Counted from the stretch's first letter, positions 15,566 to 23,403 are shown. The stretch: DNA of 39,284 bases from Desulfobacteraceae bacterium (GCA_021372635.1 JAJFUA010000153.1:1-39284), one strand, 5' to 3'. Notes: generated by a model not told the origin, from the letters alone. Translations and numbers: made by a program.

Positions 15566-16235
15566 AGTGGCTGAGTTGTTTTCCGGCGTCGGCGTTCAGA
15601 CGGCCCGGCAGACGATGAAAATGTTCCATGCGGAATGCGAATCCGACTGCCTCGAACTGGATGAGATGGGCTCTCCCAAAATACAGACTCTGGCCCTCTT
15701 GAAAGCCGGGGAGTTTGAAAAGGCGGTGGAGTGCATCAAACGCTATGGAGTCGCTTTGCAGCGGTCCGAGCTGGACTCGGCGATTGCGCACTTCGGCAGG
15801 CGGCTGGATGAATCGCGTGAAGCCGCGGACGGAAGGGCGATAACGCGGAATCAGAGGCGGATCGGGGCGCTCGTGCGCTTCCGCGATTCCGGGCTCGATC
15901 CGAACAGCCTGGTTCCTCTCGTGGACCTGGACGAAGGCTATCGCGGAAAGATCCTCATGGTTGCCATATCGGGCGGGGTCATTGCGGACCTGGCGGTTTT
16001 ACGATCAGACGATTTGATGCATCGGGAGATTCTGAAGAACACAGAAAAGGAACTCCTGGATCTGGGCCTGCGCAGTTCCCTGGCCAGCCCGCTCGGGGGC
16101 GCCCGGCTGCAGTTCGAACCCGACGGGTCGATTCTCATCTATGGAACCAGCGACGAATTCGGTAGTTGCGACAAGAAACTTGCGGCTGACCTCGTCAGGG
16201 AGCAGTTTCCCGGGCGGACGTTGACCGTGGAATAA
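15552..16235 (+). CDS. Protein with C-terminal Janus/Ocnus (PHPT1, phosphohistidine phosphatase-like) domain
   Basis: This protein has 227 residues. Residues ~120-227 resemble eukaryotic 14-kDa phosphohistidine phosphatase: VPLVDLDEGYRGKILMVAI matches its first strands, H157 in LMHREIL lies where PHPT1 has its catalytic His (YHADIY), LGGARL (181-186) matches LGGGRI, and ILIYGTSDEFG with QFPGRTLTV matches IHVYGYSMAYG with KYPDYEVTW. The N-terminal ~110 residues are unfamiliar and contain two cysteines near position 30. The start overlaps the pbfA-like stop by 14 nt, with GAGGAA upstream, so the two are coupled. It may be a phosphatase or phosphoryl-binding partner of the phosphonate pathway. 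The domain call comes from remembered motifs, not from a search. Confidence 0.6.
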   Translation: MKLNEVAELFSGVGVQTARQTMKMFHAECESDCLELDEMGSPKIQTLALLKAGEFEKAVECIKRYGVALQRSELDSAIAHFGRRLDESREAADGRAITRNQRRIGALVRFRDSGLDPNSLVPLVDLDEGYRGKILMVAISGGVIADLAVLRSDDLMHREILKNTEKELLDLGLRSSLASPLGGARLQFEPDGSILIYGTSDEFGSCDKKLAADLVREQFPGRTLTVE

Positions 16236-16403
16236 CAGGCGGCGAGACGCACCCGGCGCCGGAAGAAGATGAGAGAAATAAGGCGGGATCGGGGCGGGAT
16301 CCGTAAAATCGGATGTCCCCCCGCTCCCGCCGGGAATTGTACTGGGCATTTTCCTGCCTTTGCGGAAAACCGAGGCGCTGCGGATCGCGAACATTCCGCC
16401 CCT

Positions 16404-16552
16404 TCAGCCGCAGGGGACGCAGACCCCTTCGTCGGTGATGCACGACCGGCAATCGGTTTCATGGCACGTGATGTGCGTTCCGGGGATGCCATATCCAGGT
16501 CCTCGATCTCGATCCCTCCGCACAAGTTGCAATCGAAGACAGTCGAAGTCAT
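16404..16552 (-). pseudogene. Small Cys-rich protein gene with an apparent frameshift
   Basis: A strong ribosome site (GAGGAG, 6 nt before ATG 16552) starts MTSTVFDCNLCGGIEIEDLD. In that frame the sequence then loses protein character. In the -1 frame it continues as YGIPGTHITCHETDCRSCITD-EGVCVPCG and stops at 16404-16406. Joined, they give a ~50-residue protein with about eight cysteines in CxxC/CxxxxCxxC-like spacing, which suggests a metal- or Fe-S-binding peptide. The junction at about 16491-16493 has no slippery heptamer, so a one-base indel (mutation or assembly error) is more likely than programmed frameshifting. The gene converges on the Janus-domain gene. Family unknown. Confidence 0.45.
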
Positions 16553-16895
16553 ATTGTTCTCCTCGAAATCCGGCCGCATGCCGGCATAATGTGGTTCTCC
16601 TCCTAATCCATCAGGTCGGGATGCTGTTGCAGGCTCTTCGGATGAACGCCGCCCCCCGGTCCGGCCTTGCGATCGACAGCCGGAATGCCGTGCTCCGGCA
16701 GTTTTCGACCCCGGGGTGCAGACGCGGGGGAATGAAATCTTGTTGAAGGGGGAATGGTGATTATCATGCGAGAGGGGAATCGCGCTTAACGCAACAGTAT
16801 TGGGTTTAGGCGCCCGGGCGCAAGACTTTGCATCTTTCCGGAAATGTTCGGGAAGTATGCAACCGGGTGCCTGGCCGCTCAGGGGAGGAACGGTG
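16553..16895. other. 343-nt intergenic region between the Cys-rich gene and the CoA-transferase gene
   Basis: It separates two divergent genes. No clear paired -35/-10 or RNA structure is visible. Short open frames inside it have no protein signature. Confidence 0.4.
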
Positions 16896-18092
16896 ATGAA
16901 CGGCAGCATTTCCGATATACGCATTCTGGAATTGGGACAGGTGCTGGCGGGCCCCTACGCCGGCATGATCCTGGGCGACCTTGGCGCCGATGTCATCAAG
17001 GTGGAACCTCCCGGTGGAGGCGACAGCGCCCGGCGCACCCCTCCCCATTTCCACAAGGGCGAAAGCATCTACTTCATGTCCCTGAATAGAAACAAGAGAA
17101 GCATCGTCATCGACCTCATGGAAAAAGAGGGGCGGCGAGTCTTCTACGACCTGGTCGGGAAATCCGACGTGGTTCTGGACAATATGAGGCCAGGAGTGCT
17201 AGAGCAACTTGAAATCAATCATGAGATCCTGCTGAAAACCAATCCCCGTATCATCTCGTGCTCCATCAACGGATATGGATCGGATACTCCCGACCGGTTG
17301 AAGCCGGCCTTTGATTTGATGGTTCAGGCCAGAGGCGGTGGGATGAGCTTGACGGGAACGCAGGGCGGGCCTCCTGTCAGAATGGGTGTTTCCATATCGG
17401 ACCACGTCGCCGGCGTATATGCCGTGACCGGAATTCTGGCCGCGCTCCACGAAGTGGCGCGAACGGGGAAGGGGCGCAGAATCGAGGTCCCGCTTTTCAG
17501 CACGATGCTTTCTCTGCTCAGCTATGAAGCCGCGTTTCACCTCTACTCTGGTGAAGTACCCGGCCCGGTGGGTTCCGGCCACCGGGCCCTGATGCCTTAC
17601 AGCGCGGTTCAGACCGGGGACGGCTATATCGTCGTCGATGCGCACCTGCCGAAGTTCTGGAGCGCGCTGTGCTCCGCGCTTCAAATCGAGGCGATCGAAA
17701 ACGATCCCAGGTTCCATACCCTCGATGCCCGCAACAGGAACCGGGATGAACTCCTGAAGATCCTGGAAGGGGCATTTTTCACCAGGACAAGCCGGGAGTG
17801 GCTTGCCGTTCTCGAAGAGAAGGGGGTGCCCTGCGCTCCCATCAACGACCTGAAGGCGGCGCTCCAAGACGGGATCACCGGGGCGCTGAACATGGTCGTC
17901 GACATCGAACACAGGGGGGTCGATCTGACGTTCCGGGCTGTCGGAAACCCCATCAGAATGACAGGTGGGGAAGAAAACCGGTATGAGTCGCCGCCTCTCC
18001 TGGGAGAACATACCAGGGCGGTACTGAAGGAAGCTGCCGGATACGGCGAGGAGGAAATCGGTAGGCTTGTGCGAAACGGAATTGTGGCATAG
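16896..18092 (+). CDS. Family III CoA-transferase (CaiB/BaiF-like)
   Basis: This 398-residue protein starts ISDIRILELGQVLAGPYAGMILGDLGADVIKVEPP, the signature of family III CoA-transferases. The catalytic Asp of this family lies near residue 170, fitting the segment RLKPAFDLMVQARGGGMSLTGT. These enzymes move CoA between carboxylic acids. ATG 16896 follows AGGGGAGGAA with good spacing; the longer upstream frame lacks a start signal. AtuA-like and DUF4387 genes follow closely, making a likely three-gene operon for activating and processing a branched or hydroxylated acid. The donor and acceptor acids cannot be read from sequence. A link to the acylating dehydrogenase product upstream is possible but speculative. 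Confidence 0.9.
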   Translation: MNGSISDIRILELGQVLAGPYAGMILGDLGADVIKVEPPGGGDSARRTPPHFHKGESIYFMSLNRNKRSIVIDLMEKEGRRVFYDLVGKSDVVLDNMRPGVLEQLEINHEILLKTNPRIISCSINGYGSDTPDRLKPAFDLMVQARGGGMSLTGTQGGPPVRMGVSISDHVAGVYAVTGILAALHEVARTGKGRRIEVPLFSTMLSLLSYEAAFHLYSGEVPGPVGSGHRALMPYSAVQTGDGYIVVDAHLPKFWSALCSALQIEAIENDPRFHTLDARNRNRDELLKILEGAFFTRTSREWLAVLEEKGVPCAPINDLKAALQDGITGALNMVVDIEHRGVDLTFRAVGNPIRMTGGEENRYESPPLLGEHTRAVLKEAAGYGEEEIGRLVRNGIVA

Positions 18093-18109
18093 GCACTGGA
18101 GACACCGTC

Positions 18110-19459
18110 ATGAAAGAGACCGGATTCAGGGTCCTGTCACCGACGGCGATTCTCGGCTACGGCTTTCCGGAGCGGTCCTTCCTGGCCGGAGTGGAGAAGA
18201 ACCCGGACTGCATCGCTGTGGATGCGGGCAGCACCGATCCGGGGCCGTATTACCTGGGAGCCGGGAAGTCTTTTACCAGTGCGGCGGCAGTGAAACGCGA
18301 CCTGGAATTCATGCTGGGGGCGGCGCTGCATCTGTCGGTCCCCTGCATCATCGGTACGGCGGGCGGTTGCGGCGCGCGTGAGCATGTGGACTGGAACGAA
18401 TCCATAATCCGGGAAATCGCCGCGGAAAATGGCTATTCCTTTCGAATGGCGGTTATCCACGCCGATGTCGGCAGGGAAGTTGCCGCCGAGGCCCTGAGAC
18501 TCGGAAAACTCCGCCCGCTTTACCCGGCCCCGGAAATAGACGGAGAGGAAATCGCAAAGAGCGTTCGCATCGTAGCTCAGATGGGGGCCGAGCCGGTAAT
18601 GGAGGCCCTTGGAATGGGCTGCGACGTCATCCTGTGCGGCCGCTGCTACGATCCCGTACCGTTTGCCGCCCCGACCATCAAAAGAGGTTTCGACCCGGGG
18701 CTTGCCGTGCACATGGGCAAGATTCTCGAGTGCGCGGCCATTGCGGCGACTCCCGGCAGCGGCAGTGATTGTGTTATGGCCACCTTGTATGACGACTGTT
18801 TCGAGCTGGAATCACTGAACCCCGAAAGACAATTCACCGAAATATCCGCCGCGGCACACACACTCTACGAAAAGACCGACCCGTACAGGCTTCCCGGCCC
18901 GGGAGGGGTGCTCGACCTGACGGGGACCCGGTTCGAGGCCCTGGAAGGCGGCCGCGTGCGCGTATCCGGAAGCCGCTACATCGCTTCGGAACGCTATACG
19001 GTGAAACTGGAAGGGGTAAAGGCCACGGGATATCGAACGATCTCCATAGCAGGAATCCGCGATCCGATTCTGATCGGCGGGATCGATTCCGTTCTGGATT
19101 CCGTCAGCCGGCAGGTTCGTGAAGCCACCTCTTTCTCCGGAACCATCCTTTTTCATGTCTACGGCAAAAACGGCGTCATGGGAGAGTTGGAACCCCGGAG
19201 ACAATGCATTTCGCATGAAATCGGACTGGTAATGGAGGTAATCGCCCGGGACCAGGAAGAGGCGAACGCGGTTTGCTCGGTCTTACGCAGCACGCTTCTC
19301 CATTACGGCTACCCCGGCCGCATATCCACAGCCGGCAACCTGGCCCTTCTTTACAGCCCGTCCGATATGGCGTGCGGGATGGTCTATGAATTCAATATCT
19401 ACCACCTGATGGAAGTGGACGATCCCCAAAGTCTTTTTCGGTCAGCATCTACGAGGTGA
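18110..19459 (+). CDS. AtuA-like protein (acyclic terpene utilisation family, DUF1446)
   Basis: This 449-residue protein has the AtuA/DUF1446 pattern: the start VLSPTAILGYGFPERSF, then VDAGSTDPGPYYLG, IIGTAGGCGAREHVDW, VILCGRCYDPVPFAAP and MGKILECAAIAATPGSGSD. The name comes from AtuA of Pseudomonas citronellol/geraniol use, but most homologues are of unknown chemistry and often lie beside CoA-transferases and DUF4387 proteins, as here. It follows the CoA-transferase gene by 17 nt with GGAG upstream, and the next gene starts right after its stop. The short AtuA C-terminal domain found in some homologues appears to be supplied by the separate DUF4387 gene. Enzymatic activity is unknown. Confidence 0.83.
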   Translation: MKETGFRVLSPTAILGYGFPERSFLAGVEKNPDCIAVDAGSTDPGPYYLGAGKSFTSAAAVKRDLEFMLGAALHLSVPCIIGTAGGCGAREHVDWNESIIREIAAENGYSFRMAVIHADVGREVAAEALRLGKLRPLYPAPEIDGEEIAKSVRIVAQMGAEPVMEALGMGCDVILCGRCYDPVPFAAPTIKRGFDPGLAVHMGKILECAAIAATPGSGSDCVMATLYDDCFELESLNPERQFTEISAAAHTLYEKTDPYRLPGPGGVLDLTGTRFEALEGGRVRVSGSRYIASERYTVKLEGVKATGYRTISIAGIRDPILIGGIDSVLDSVSRQVREATSFSGTILFHVYGKNGVMGELEPRRQCISHEIGLVMEVIARDQEEANAVCSVLRSTLLHYGYPGRISTAGNLALLYSPSDMACGMVYEFNIYHLMEVDDPQSLFRSASTR

Positions 19460-19460
19460 G

Positions 19461-19841
19461 ATGATGAACATGGTGCCTCTGACCAGTCTGGCCGCAGTGA
19501 TTCGCAGCAAGAACGCCGGCCCTTACGAGTTGACGGTGGATATTCTGTTCAAAAACAGGGAGGATTATATTTTCATCAAGGAAAGCAACTACTTCCCCCC
19601 TGAACTCTTTGCACGGCTCTACGGCGTTGAAGTGGGCAGGATAACGGCCCTCGTGCACTTTGACCCGGCATCCGCAGTCAAATGTACGATGGTGCGGCCG
19701 GTAATCTCCGGAGCGCCCGGGGATGCCGACATCTATGGCGCCCGGCAGCACGCTCCGCTGCTGGATCTGAATGTCCCCGTTCCTGCGCTGCGCGGCGAAC
19801 CTGCGCTCGAGCCTGGACCACCCGAAAAAAACGGGGAATGA
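19461..19841 (+). CDS. DUF4387-family protein, partner of AtuA
   Basis: This 126-residue protein contains LAAVIRSKNAGPYELTVDILF, IFIKESNYFPPELFARLYGV and IYGARQHAPLLDLNVP, the conserved blocks of DUF4387. Members are nearly always encoded next to AtuA/DUF1446 proteins and are thought to act with them. ATG 19461 directly follows the AtuA-like stop; ATG 19464, three bases on, has better spacing from AGGTGAG and is an equal alternative. The last codons overlap, on the other strand, the terminator hairpin of the convergent selenoprotein gene. No catalytic residues can be named. Confidence 0.82.
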   Translation: MMNMVPLTSLAAVIRSKNAGPYELTVDILFKNREDYIFIKESNYFPPELFARLYGVEVGRITALVHFDPASAVKCTMVRPVISGAPGDADIYGARQHAPLLDLNVPVPALRGEPALEPGPPEKNGE

Positions 19842-19848
19842 TTCCCCG
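19825..19848 (-). terminator. Intrinsic terminator of the selenoprotein gene, embedded in the DUF4387 3' end
   Basis: On the minus strand CGGGGAA-TCA-TTCCCCG (19848-19832) forms a perfect 7-bp stem followed at once by seven U (19831-19825). It lies 18 nt beyond the TAG stop of the selenoprotein gene. Confidence 0.85.
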
Positions 19849-19866
19849 AACTCTCCCATCCCGGTG

Positions 19867-20265
19867 CTACCCGGCCGTTTCGGGCGCACTTCCGCCGGGT
19901 TCGCCGGAAGGTTCGGCACCAGTGAGCCGTATATCCTCCAGGACTTTGAAAACGAATCGGGCGGGCCATTGAGCCACTCCACCCCCCAAAGCCAGCGCCA
20001 CGGCGGTGGCTTCGGCAATTTCCCCATATGTGGCACCGAGTTCAGCAGCCTTGCTGACGTGGTACTCGATTCACCCGTAGCAGGACTGGCTGATGCTGAT
20101 ACCCAGAGCAATCAATTCCTTGTGCTTCTGGTCCAGGTTCCCCGGCTCGAATACGCCGGCTTCGAGTTTTTCGAGTTCTAGAAAAGTACCGATGCCGCTC
20201 TGGAACATCTTGTGGTTGAATTTCTTCCTGGTTCTTCGAATTTCAGCGATGTCCTCGTGAAACAT
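19867..20265 (-). CDS. Selenocysteine-containing carboxymuconolactone decarboxylase/AhpD-like protein (UGA = Sec)
   Basis: From ATG 20265 (GGAGG 5 nt upstream) the frame runs through DQKHKELIALGISISQSCYG to an in-frame TGA at 20071-20073. It continues without a break as IEYHVSKAAELGATYGEIAE, then ATAVALALGGGVAQWPARFVF, to TAG at 19867-19869. The result is a 132-residue protein. CMD/AhpD proteins have the redox motif CxxC followed by [IL]xxH; here it reads C-Y-G-UGA-I-E-Y-H, a CxxU motif, as in known Sec-containing AhpD-like proteins. A SECIS-like hairpin follows the UGA directly. Conventional callers would end the gene at UGA and miss half of it. The likely role is a cytoplasmic peroxidase or thiol-disulfide reductase. 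A sense-to-stop mutation is unlikely, given intact coding beyond the UGA plus a terminator. Confidence 0.88.
20035..20070 (-). promoter_or_regulatory. SECIS-like hairpin directing Sec insertion
   Basis: Just 3' of the UGA, AUCGAGU pairs with ACUCGGU (7 bp, one G-U). After a 6-nt 5'-side bulge, UCAGCA pairs with UGCUGA around the loop AGGC. The loop starts 19 nt after the UGA and has G among its first two bases, fitting the bacterial SECIS pattern bound by SelB. Confidence 0.78.
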
Positions 20266-20481
20266 GAACCCCTCCATGTCCTTTTCACCGGTTCGGCAGG
20301 CGGCGGTAGGCCTGTGGACCCGGCAAAAGACACCTCGTGGCGTGAACTGCGTGTGCCGTTTTCCGAATCCTGCCGGGGGCCTCATGGCTCTGCCTTCCGG
20401 GTCCCCAGATCCGGTGAACCTGTCGGAAAGACTGCACTCCGGTGGCGTTTTATAGAAGAGGCGCCGTGAACTTCCGATGAT

Positions 20482-20510
20482 TTTATACCAGAGCGTGACG
20501 GCGGGAGCAA
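20482..20510 (-). promoter_or_regulatory. Candidate promoter of the selenoprotein gene
   Basis: On the minus strand TTGCTC (20510-20505) is separated by 17 nt from TATAAA (20487-20482). The leader to ATG 20265 would be about 210 nt. The -35 is weak, the -10 good. Confidence 0.5.
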
Positions 20511-20556
20511 CGTGGAACGCCGCCTGCGGGTGACGGGAAACCGCCGATGGATGGAT

Positions 20557-21207
20557 TTACGGTGCGAAGGAGGATTCCTCGGAGACTTCGTCTTCGCTGT
20601 CATTCCCCCGGCTGGGATTCTTTCCCGGCAGCGAAGAATCATCCGGAGCGCCGATGTATCCCTCGGTCTCAAGATGCAGCAGGGCTGCTTTCACAGCCGA
20701 CGGACCGGGCAGGCCGGTGAGTTCCGCAAGCGTCTCGAAGTCCTGGTGCAAATCCGCTTCGACGGCCTCGGCATAGGCCAGTACTGCAAGATATACCCGG
20801 AGGGCGTCCTCCGGGAGCCTGGCAAGCCGGCCGTCGAGCATCAAATCGCACAATTCGAGGAAAAGCTCCGATATGGCGCCTTCTGAAAAAGAAAGTTCAA
20901 ATGAATAGCCCTGCACCCTGGCGACGACATGAGATCTCAGTTCGCTTCCATCCACCCGGGTGTCACGCACCTCGATAAGAATTTTTCGAATATCGTCCGC
21001 AAACGTGTCGAAACCGATGGAGCCGATTCCCCGCGGCTGCCTTGCGAACGATGCAAAGTGCGTCTTCTTTCTGGTCCGAAATGTACTGGCCATGAGAATA
21101 TCCGTGATGCGGACTCGATTCGATGCCGTTTCCCGGGCGTTTCCCCGTGAAGGGCGTCCCGTCCTTCCCCCGCGCGCAGTATGCGAGGATGCCTGTTTCT
21201 GGAGCAC
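20557..21207 (-). CDS. Hypothetical protein, possibly winged-helix
   Basis: I do not recognise this family. The core reads MASTFRTRKKTHFASFARQP, then FDTFADDIRKILIEVRDTRV, DGSELRSHVVARVQGYSFEL and a helical part FETLAELTGLPGPSAVKAALLHLETEGYIG. The last segment looks like a winged-helix/replication-initiator-type recognition unit. The C-terminal 30 residues are acidic and low-complexity. The start is uncertain: GTG 21207 has AGGAG only 3 nt upstream, whereas ATG 21093 begins the better-looking core but has no ribosome site. The minus-strand order is lexA, the small exported protein, then this gene. Coding is supported by its length and protein-like composition in a GC-rich genome. Confidence 0.6.
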   Translation of the reverse strand: MLQKQASSHTARGGRTGRPSRGNARETASNRVRITDILMASTFRTRKKTHFASFARQPRGIGSIGFDTFADDIRKILIEVRDTRVDGSELRSHVVARVQGYSFELSFSEGAISELFLELCDLMLDGRLARLPEDALRVYLAVLAYAEAVEADLHQDFETLAELTGLPGPSAVKAALLHLETEGYIGAPDDSSLPGKNPSRGNDSEDEVSEESSFAP

Positions 21208-21398
21208 GCGCTCCTGTGAGCCGGTGCTTCGCCGCGCATGGATGTCTTTCCAGGAGAACCCGGGAAGGACAAACTCTGAATGAAAGATAACCTTCTAAAA
21301 CAGGCTGTCAATTTCGGATAGGAATATCCTCAGCCGCTGATGGCGCTCGCGTAGCGGAGTTTGTCGATGGTGGACGGGAGTGAAAACGTCCGCACAAT

Positions 21399-21425
21399 CA
21401 TCCGGGACGCCAGGCGTTCCGGATG
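21399..21425 (-). terminator. 13-bp hairpin downstream of the small exported protein gene
   Basis: CATCCGGGACGCC and GGCGTTCCGGATG pair around a single base (effectively a small loop), with one G-U. It lies 28 nt after the stop of the minus-strand gene at 21453-21779. No immediate U-tract is present. Confidence 0.5.
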
Positions 21426-21452
21426 GACTGACGTTCTTAACTGCGGATTTTA

Positions 21453-21779
21453 TCAGTTTGACTTCTTGGATTTGAAGTCGGGCTTTTTCGTGACATAGAA
21501 GTTTCTGAGGATTCCCACAGCCTTGAGTTCTTCCTTGCCGACCCGGAGTTCGTAGGTGCTGAAGAAGATGAAATCTTCCCGAACCGTCTGGGAGGCGACG
21601 AGACCGCTTGCAAGGGCGCTCATGGCAGACCCGAACAGTTGTACCGCCGGGTCCTGATTCCGTACTTCCTTCAGTATCCCGTTGTGTATGAACTGGTTGT
21701 AGTCTTCGATGGTGGGATTCGTGTAGGCCAGAAGCCCTGCGACGGCGATCACAGCGATGACGCATGCCAGGAGTTTCAT
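21453..21779 (-). CDS. Small exported or membrane-anchored protein (DUF4359-like)
   Basis: This 108-residue protein begins with a hydrophobic segment, MKLLACVIAVIAVAGLLAYTNP, that looks like a signal peptide or uncleaved anchor. It continues TIEDYNQFIHNGILKE and later DFIFFSTYELRVGKEELKAVGILRNFYV. That order (anchor, NPTxxDY, FSxYxL, GIxxxF) resembles the DUF4359 family of unknown function. The start has AAGGA 5 nt upstream. It probably faces the periplasm. It is flanked by lexA upstream and a hypothetical gene downstream, each with its own spacing, so it is likely monocistronic and ended by the hairpin at 21399-21425. Confidence 0.65.
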   Translation of the reverse strand: MKLLACVIAVIAVAGLLAYTNPTIEDYNQFIHNGILKEVRNQDPAVQLFGSAMSALASGLVASQTVREDFIFFSTYELRVGKEELKAVGILRNFYVTKKPDFKSKKSN

Positions 21780-22034
21780 GGGATCCTTTCAGGTTTGTCG
21801 CCCGCGTAGAGCGGATTGCAGTCGGCTGCATATGTGTCGTTTCGCGAAAGCAACGGTCCCGTCCACTATAAATAAAACAAGACCATGATACAATGATTTC
21901 ATGCGGTTCACCCCGTTCGGCGCCGTCCCTGAACGGGGTGCGCAAGCGAATTCCACGGTCTTTCGTTCCGGGTGCGTGCCAGGGCATGCCGAAACCCGGG
22001 CGGCAGGCCCGCGAGGACTTCTCCGGGGGGAATG

Positions 22035-22652
22035 CTAGATTCTGCGGGCGGCTTTGTGGCGATAGTTCCGAAAGAGCCCCACGACGGTGCCCACGATTTC
22101 GACGTCGGCTGCGTGTGCCCGGATGGGCTGCATCCTTTCGTTGGCGGGCCTCAGTTCGACTTCCTCACCCCTCAGGAAGAGTCTCTTCACCGTCGCTTCA
22201 CCTCGAACCAGGGCCACGACGGTCTGACCGTTATCCGCATGGGACTGTCGACTGACGATCAGGACGTCCCCTTCGCGGATGCCTTCGTCAATCATGGATT
22301 CTCCCTGGACGCGCAGCGCGAAGTTGTCTCCCTCTCCGAGGAAACCTTCCGGAAGTTCGATGGATTCGGGTATCTCGACCGGTTCGATGGGTGTTCCCGC
22401 CGCAACCACGCCGAGAAAAGGGATGGACGCGGCCCCGCCCGCGGGTAAAAGTTCGAGCGCCCGTTTGCGGTTGTTCCCGGGGATCTTGAGGTATCCCCGT
22501 TCTTCGATCTGTTTCAGGTGTTTGAAAACGGCGTTGAGAGACCGAAACCCCATCCGGGTGCGGATCTCCTCATAAGACGGGGCGTAGCCGTGCTCGAGAA
22601 TGTAGCTGCGAACGAACTGATAAACTCTTTCCTGTGCTGGCGTGAGCCCCAT
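22035..22652 (-). CDS. lexA: LexA repressor
   Basis: This 205-residue SOS repressor has an N-terminal winged helix (residues 1-65, LTPAQERVYQFVRSYILEHG) and a C-terminal S24 peptidase domain. The cleavage site is A85-G86 in GVVAAGTP, the catalytic serine S119 in VQGESMID, and the lysine K156 in GEATVKRL. It represses DNA-damage genes and cleaves itself when RecA filaments form. The start has GAGGAG upstream. I see no CTGT-N8-ACAG box in its upstream region, so this lineage probably uses a different operator, as many deltaproteobacteria do. The prophage repressor at 25191-26006 carries the same peptidase fold. Confidence 0.96.
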   Translation of the reverse strand: MGLTPAQERVYQFVRSYILEHGYAPSYEEIRTRMGFRSLNAVFKHLKQIEERGYLKIPGNNRKRALELLPAGGAASIPFLGVVAAGTPIEPVEIPESIELPEGFLGEGDNFALRVQGESMIDEGIREGDVLIVSRQSHADNGQTVVALVRGEATVKRLFLRGEEVELRPANERMQPIRAHAADVEIVGTVVGLFRNYRHKAARRI

Positions 22653-22728
22653 ACGAACTCCTCATTGCGGCCGCGACGTCTGTCGTCCGCCCGTGGAAGG
22701 GAAGCCGCACCGGCGGAGCGGGCAGCCA

Positions 22729-23403
22729 TCATCCGCTCTTCGATACCCGGCCGAGTTGGGTGGCCTTGTCCTTCAGACATCCCAGGAAATGCAGATCGGC
22801 CGCCGAGGCCCGGTTTCCCTTGCTTTCGATAAACCCGATCAGGTCGAGGATCTTTCGGAGCCTTGGAGGCGCGGAAGACAGCCCGCCGCATGAACTTCTC
22901 CTGTCGGTCGGAGACTTGGGAATGCGCCTTCGATACCTCAGGAATTCCTCGCCTGACTCGAAGATCTTACCACGCCAGAAATCTTTGTAAACCGTGGTGG
23001 AACCCTTGTCGATCCCCCGGGCCGTTTCGAAATCCCTGATGTGCGCCTGCTCGCCGGTCGAACGAAAACGGAAGCCCAGGAGGTCTCTCTCGCCCAGGTA
23101 GCCTTCGGGGAGGGGAAGTTCGTGATCGAAGCAGAACGGGCGCCTGTGGAACTGCCAGCGGTAGATCGGCGAACCTGTCGCCGGGAGGCCGTCCGGTCCC
23201 ACCTGCACGACGAGCGACGGGAATTCGCCGGTTCCTTTCCATAGCCTGCCCGCGTGCCTGATGGCCGCGTCCACCAGCTTTCGGGAATCGATGGAAAGGG
23301 CTTGCTCTACGGCGAGTTGAAGGTAATGGACTGTTTCGCGTGTTCCGTCCGCATGCAGGACGACGACGGCCCTCTGACTGAGGACGTAAAGGTTTATGGC
23401 CAT
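22729..23403 (-). CDS. Hypothetical protein
   Basis: I do not recognise this 224-residue protein. ATG 23403 is chosen because GGAGGGGAG precedes it closely; the upstream extension of the frame lacks protein character. The N-terminal half (MAINLYVLSQRAVVVLHADG, YLQLAVEQALSIDSRKLVDA) looks like a soluble alpha/beta domain. The middle has a run rich in aromatic and basic residues (IYRWQFHRRPFCFDHELPLP). The C-terminus is basic. It is transcribed toward lexA, with 76 nt between them. No signal peptide or membrane segment is seen. Confidence 0.6.
   Translation of the reverse strand: MAINLYVLSQRAVVVLHADGTRETVHYLQLAVEQALSIDSRKLVDAAIRHAGRLWKGTGEFPSLVVQVGPDGLPATGSPIYRWQFHRRPFCFDHELPLPEGYLGERDLLGFRFRSTGEQAHIRDFETARGIDKGSTTVYKDFWRGKIFESGEEFLRYRRRIPKSPTDRRSSCGGLSSAPPRLRKILDLIGFIESKGNRASAADLHFLGCLKDKATQLGRVSKSG

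Noticed and set aside
16404..16552. Programmed -1 frameshift
   Set aside because: No slippery heptamer or downstream stimulatory structure near the junction; a simple indel is more likely.
19449..20111. 220-codon minus-strand open frame over the selenoprotein region
   Set aside because: It lies in a different frame from the CMD family sequence and has no recognisable protein; the Sec read-through frame explains the region.
20266..20475. Riboswitch (c-di-GMP-I or cobalamin-like) in the selenoprotein leader
   Set aside because: Some short motifs (GGGGACCCGG, GAGCC) resemble parts of such RNAs, but the conserved core and helix order are missing.
22653..22728. Classical SOS box upstream of lexA
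   Set aside because: No CTGT-N8-ACAG or similar palindrome in the upstream region.
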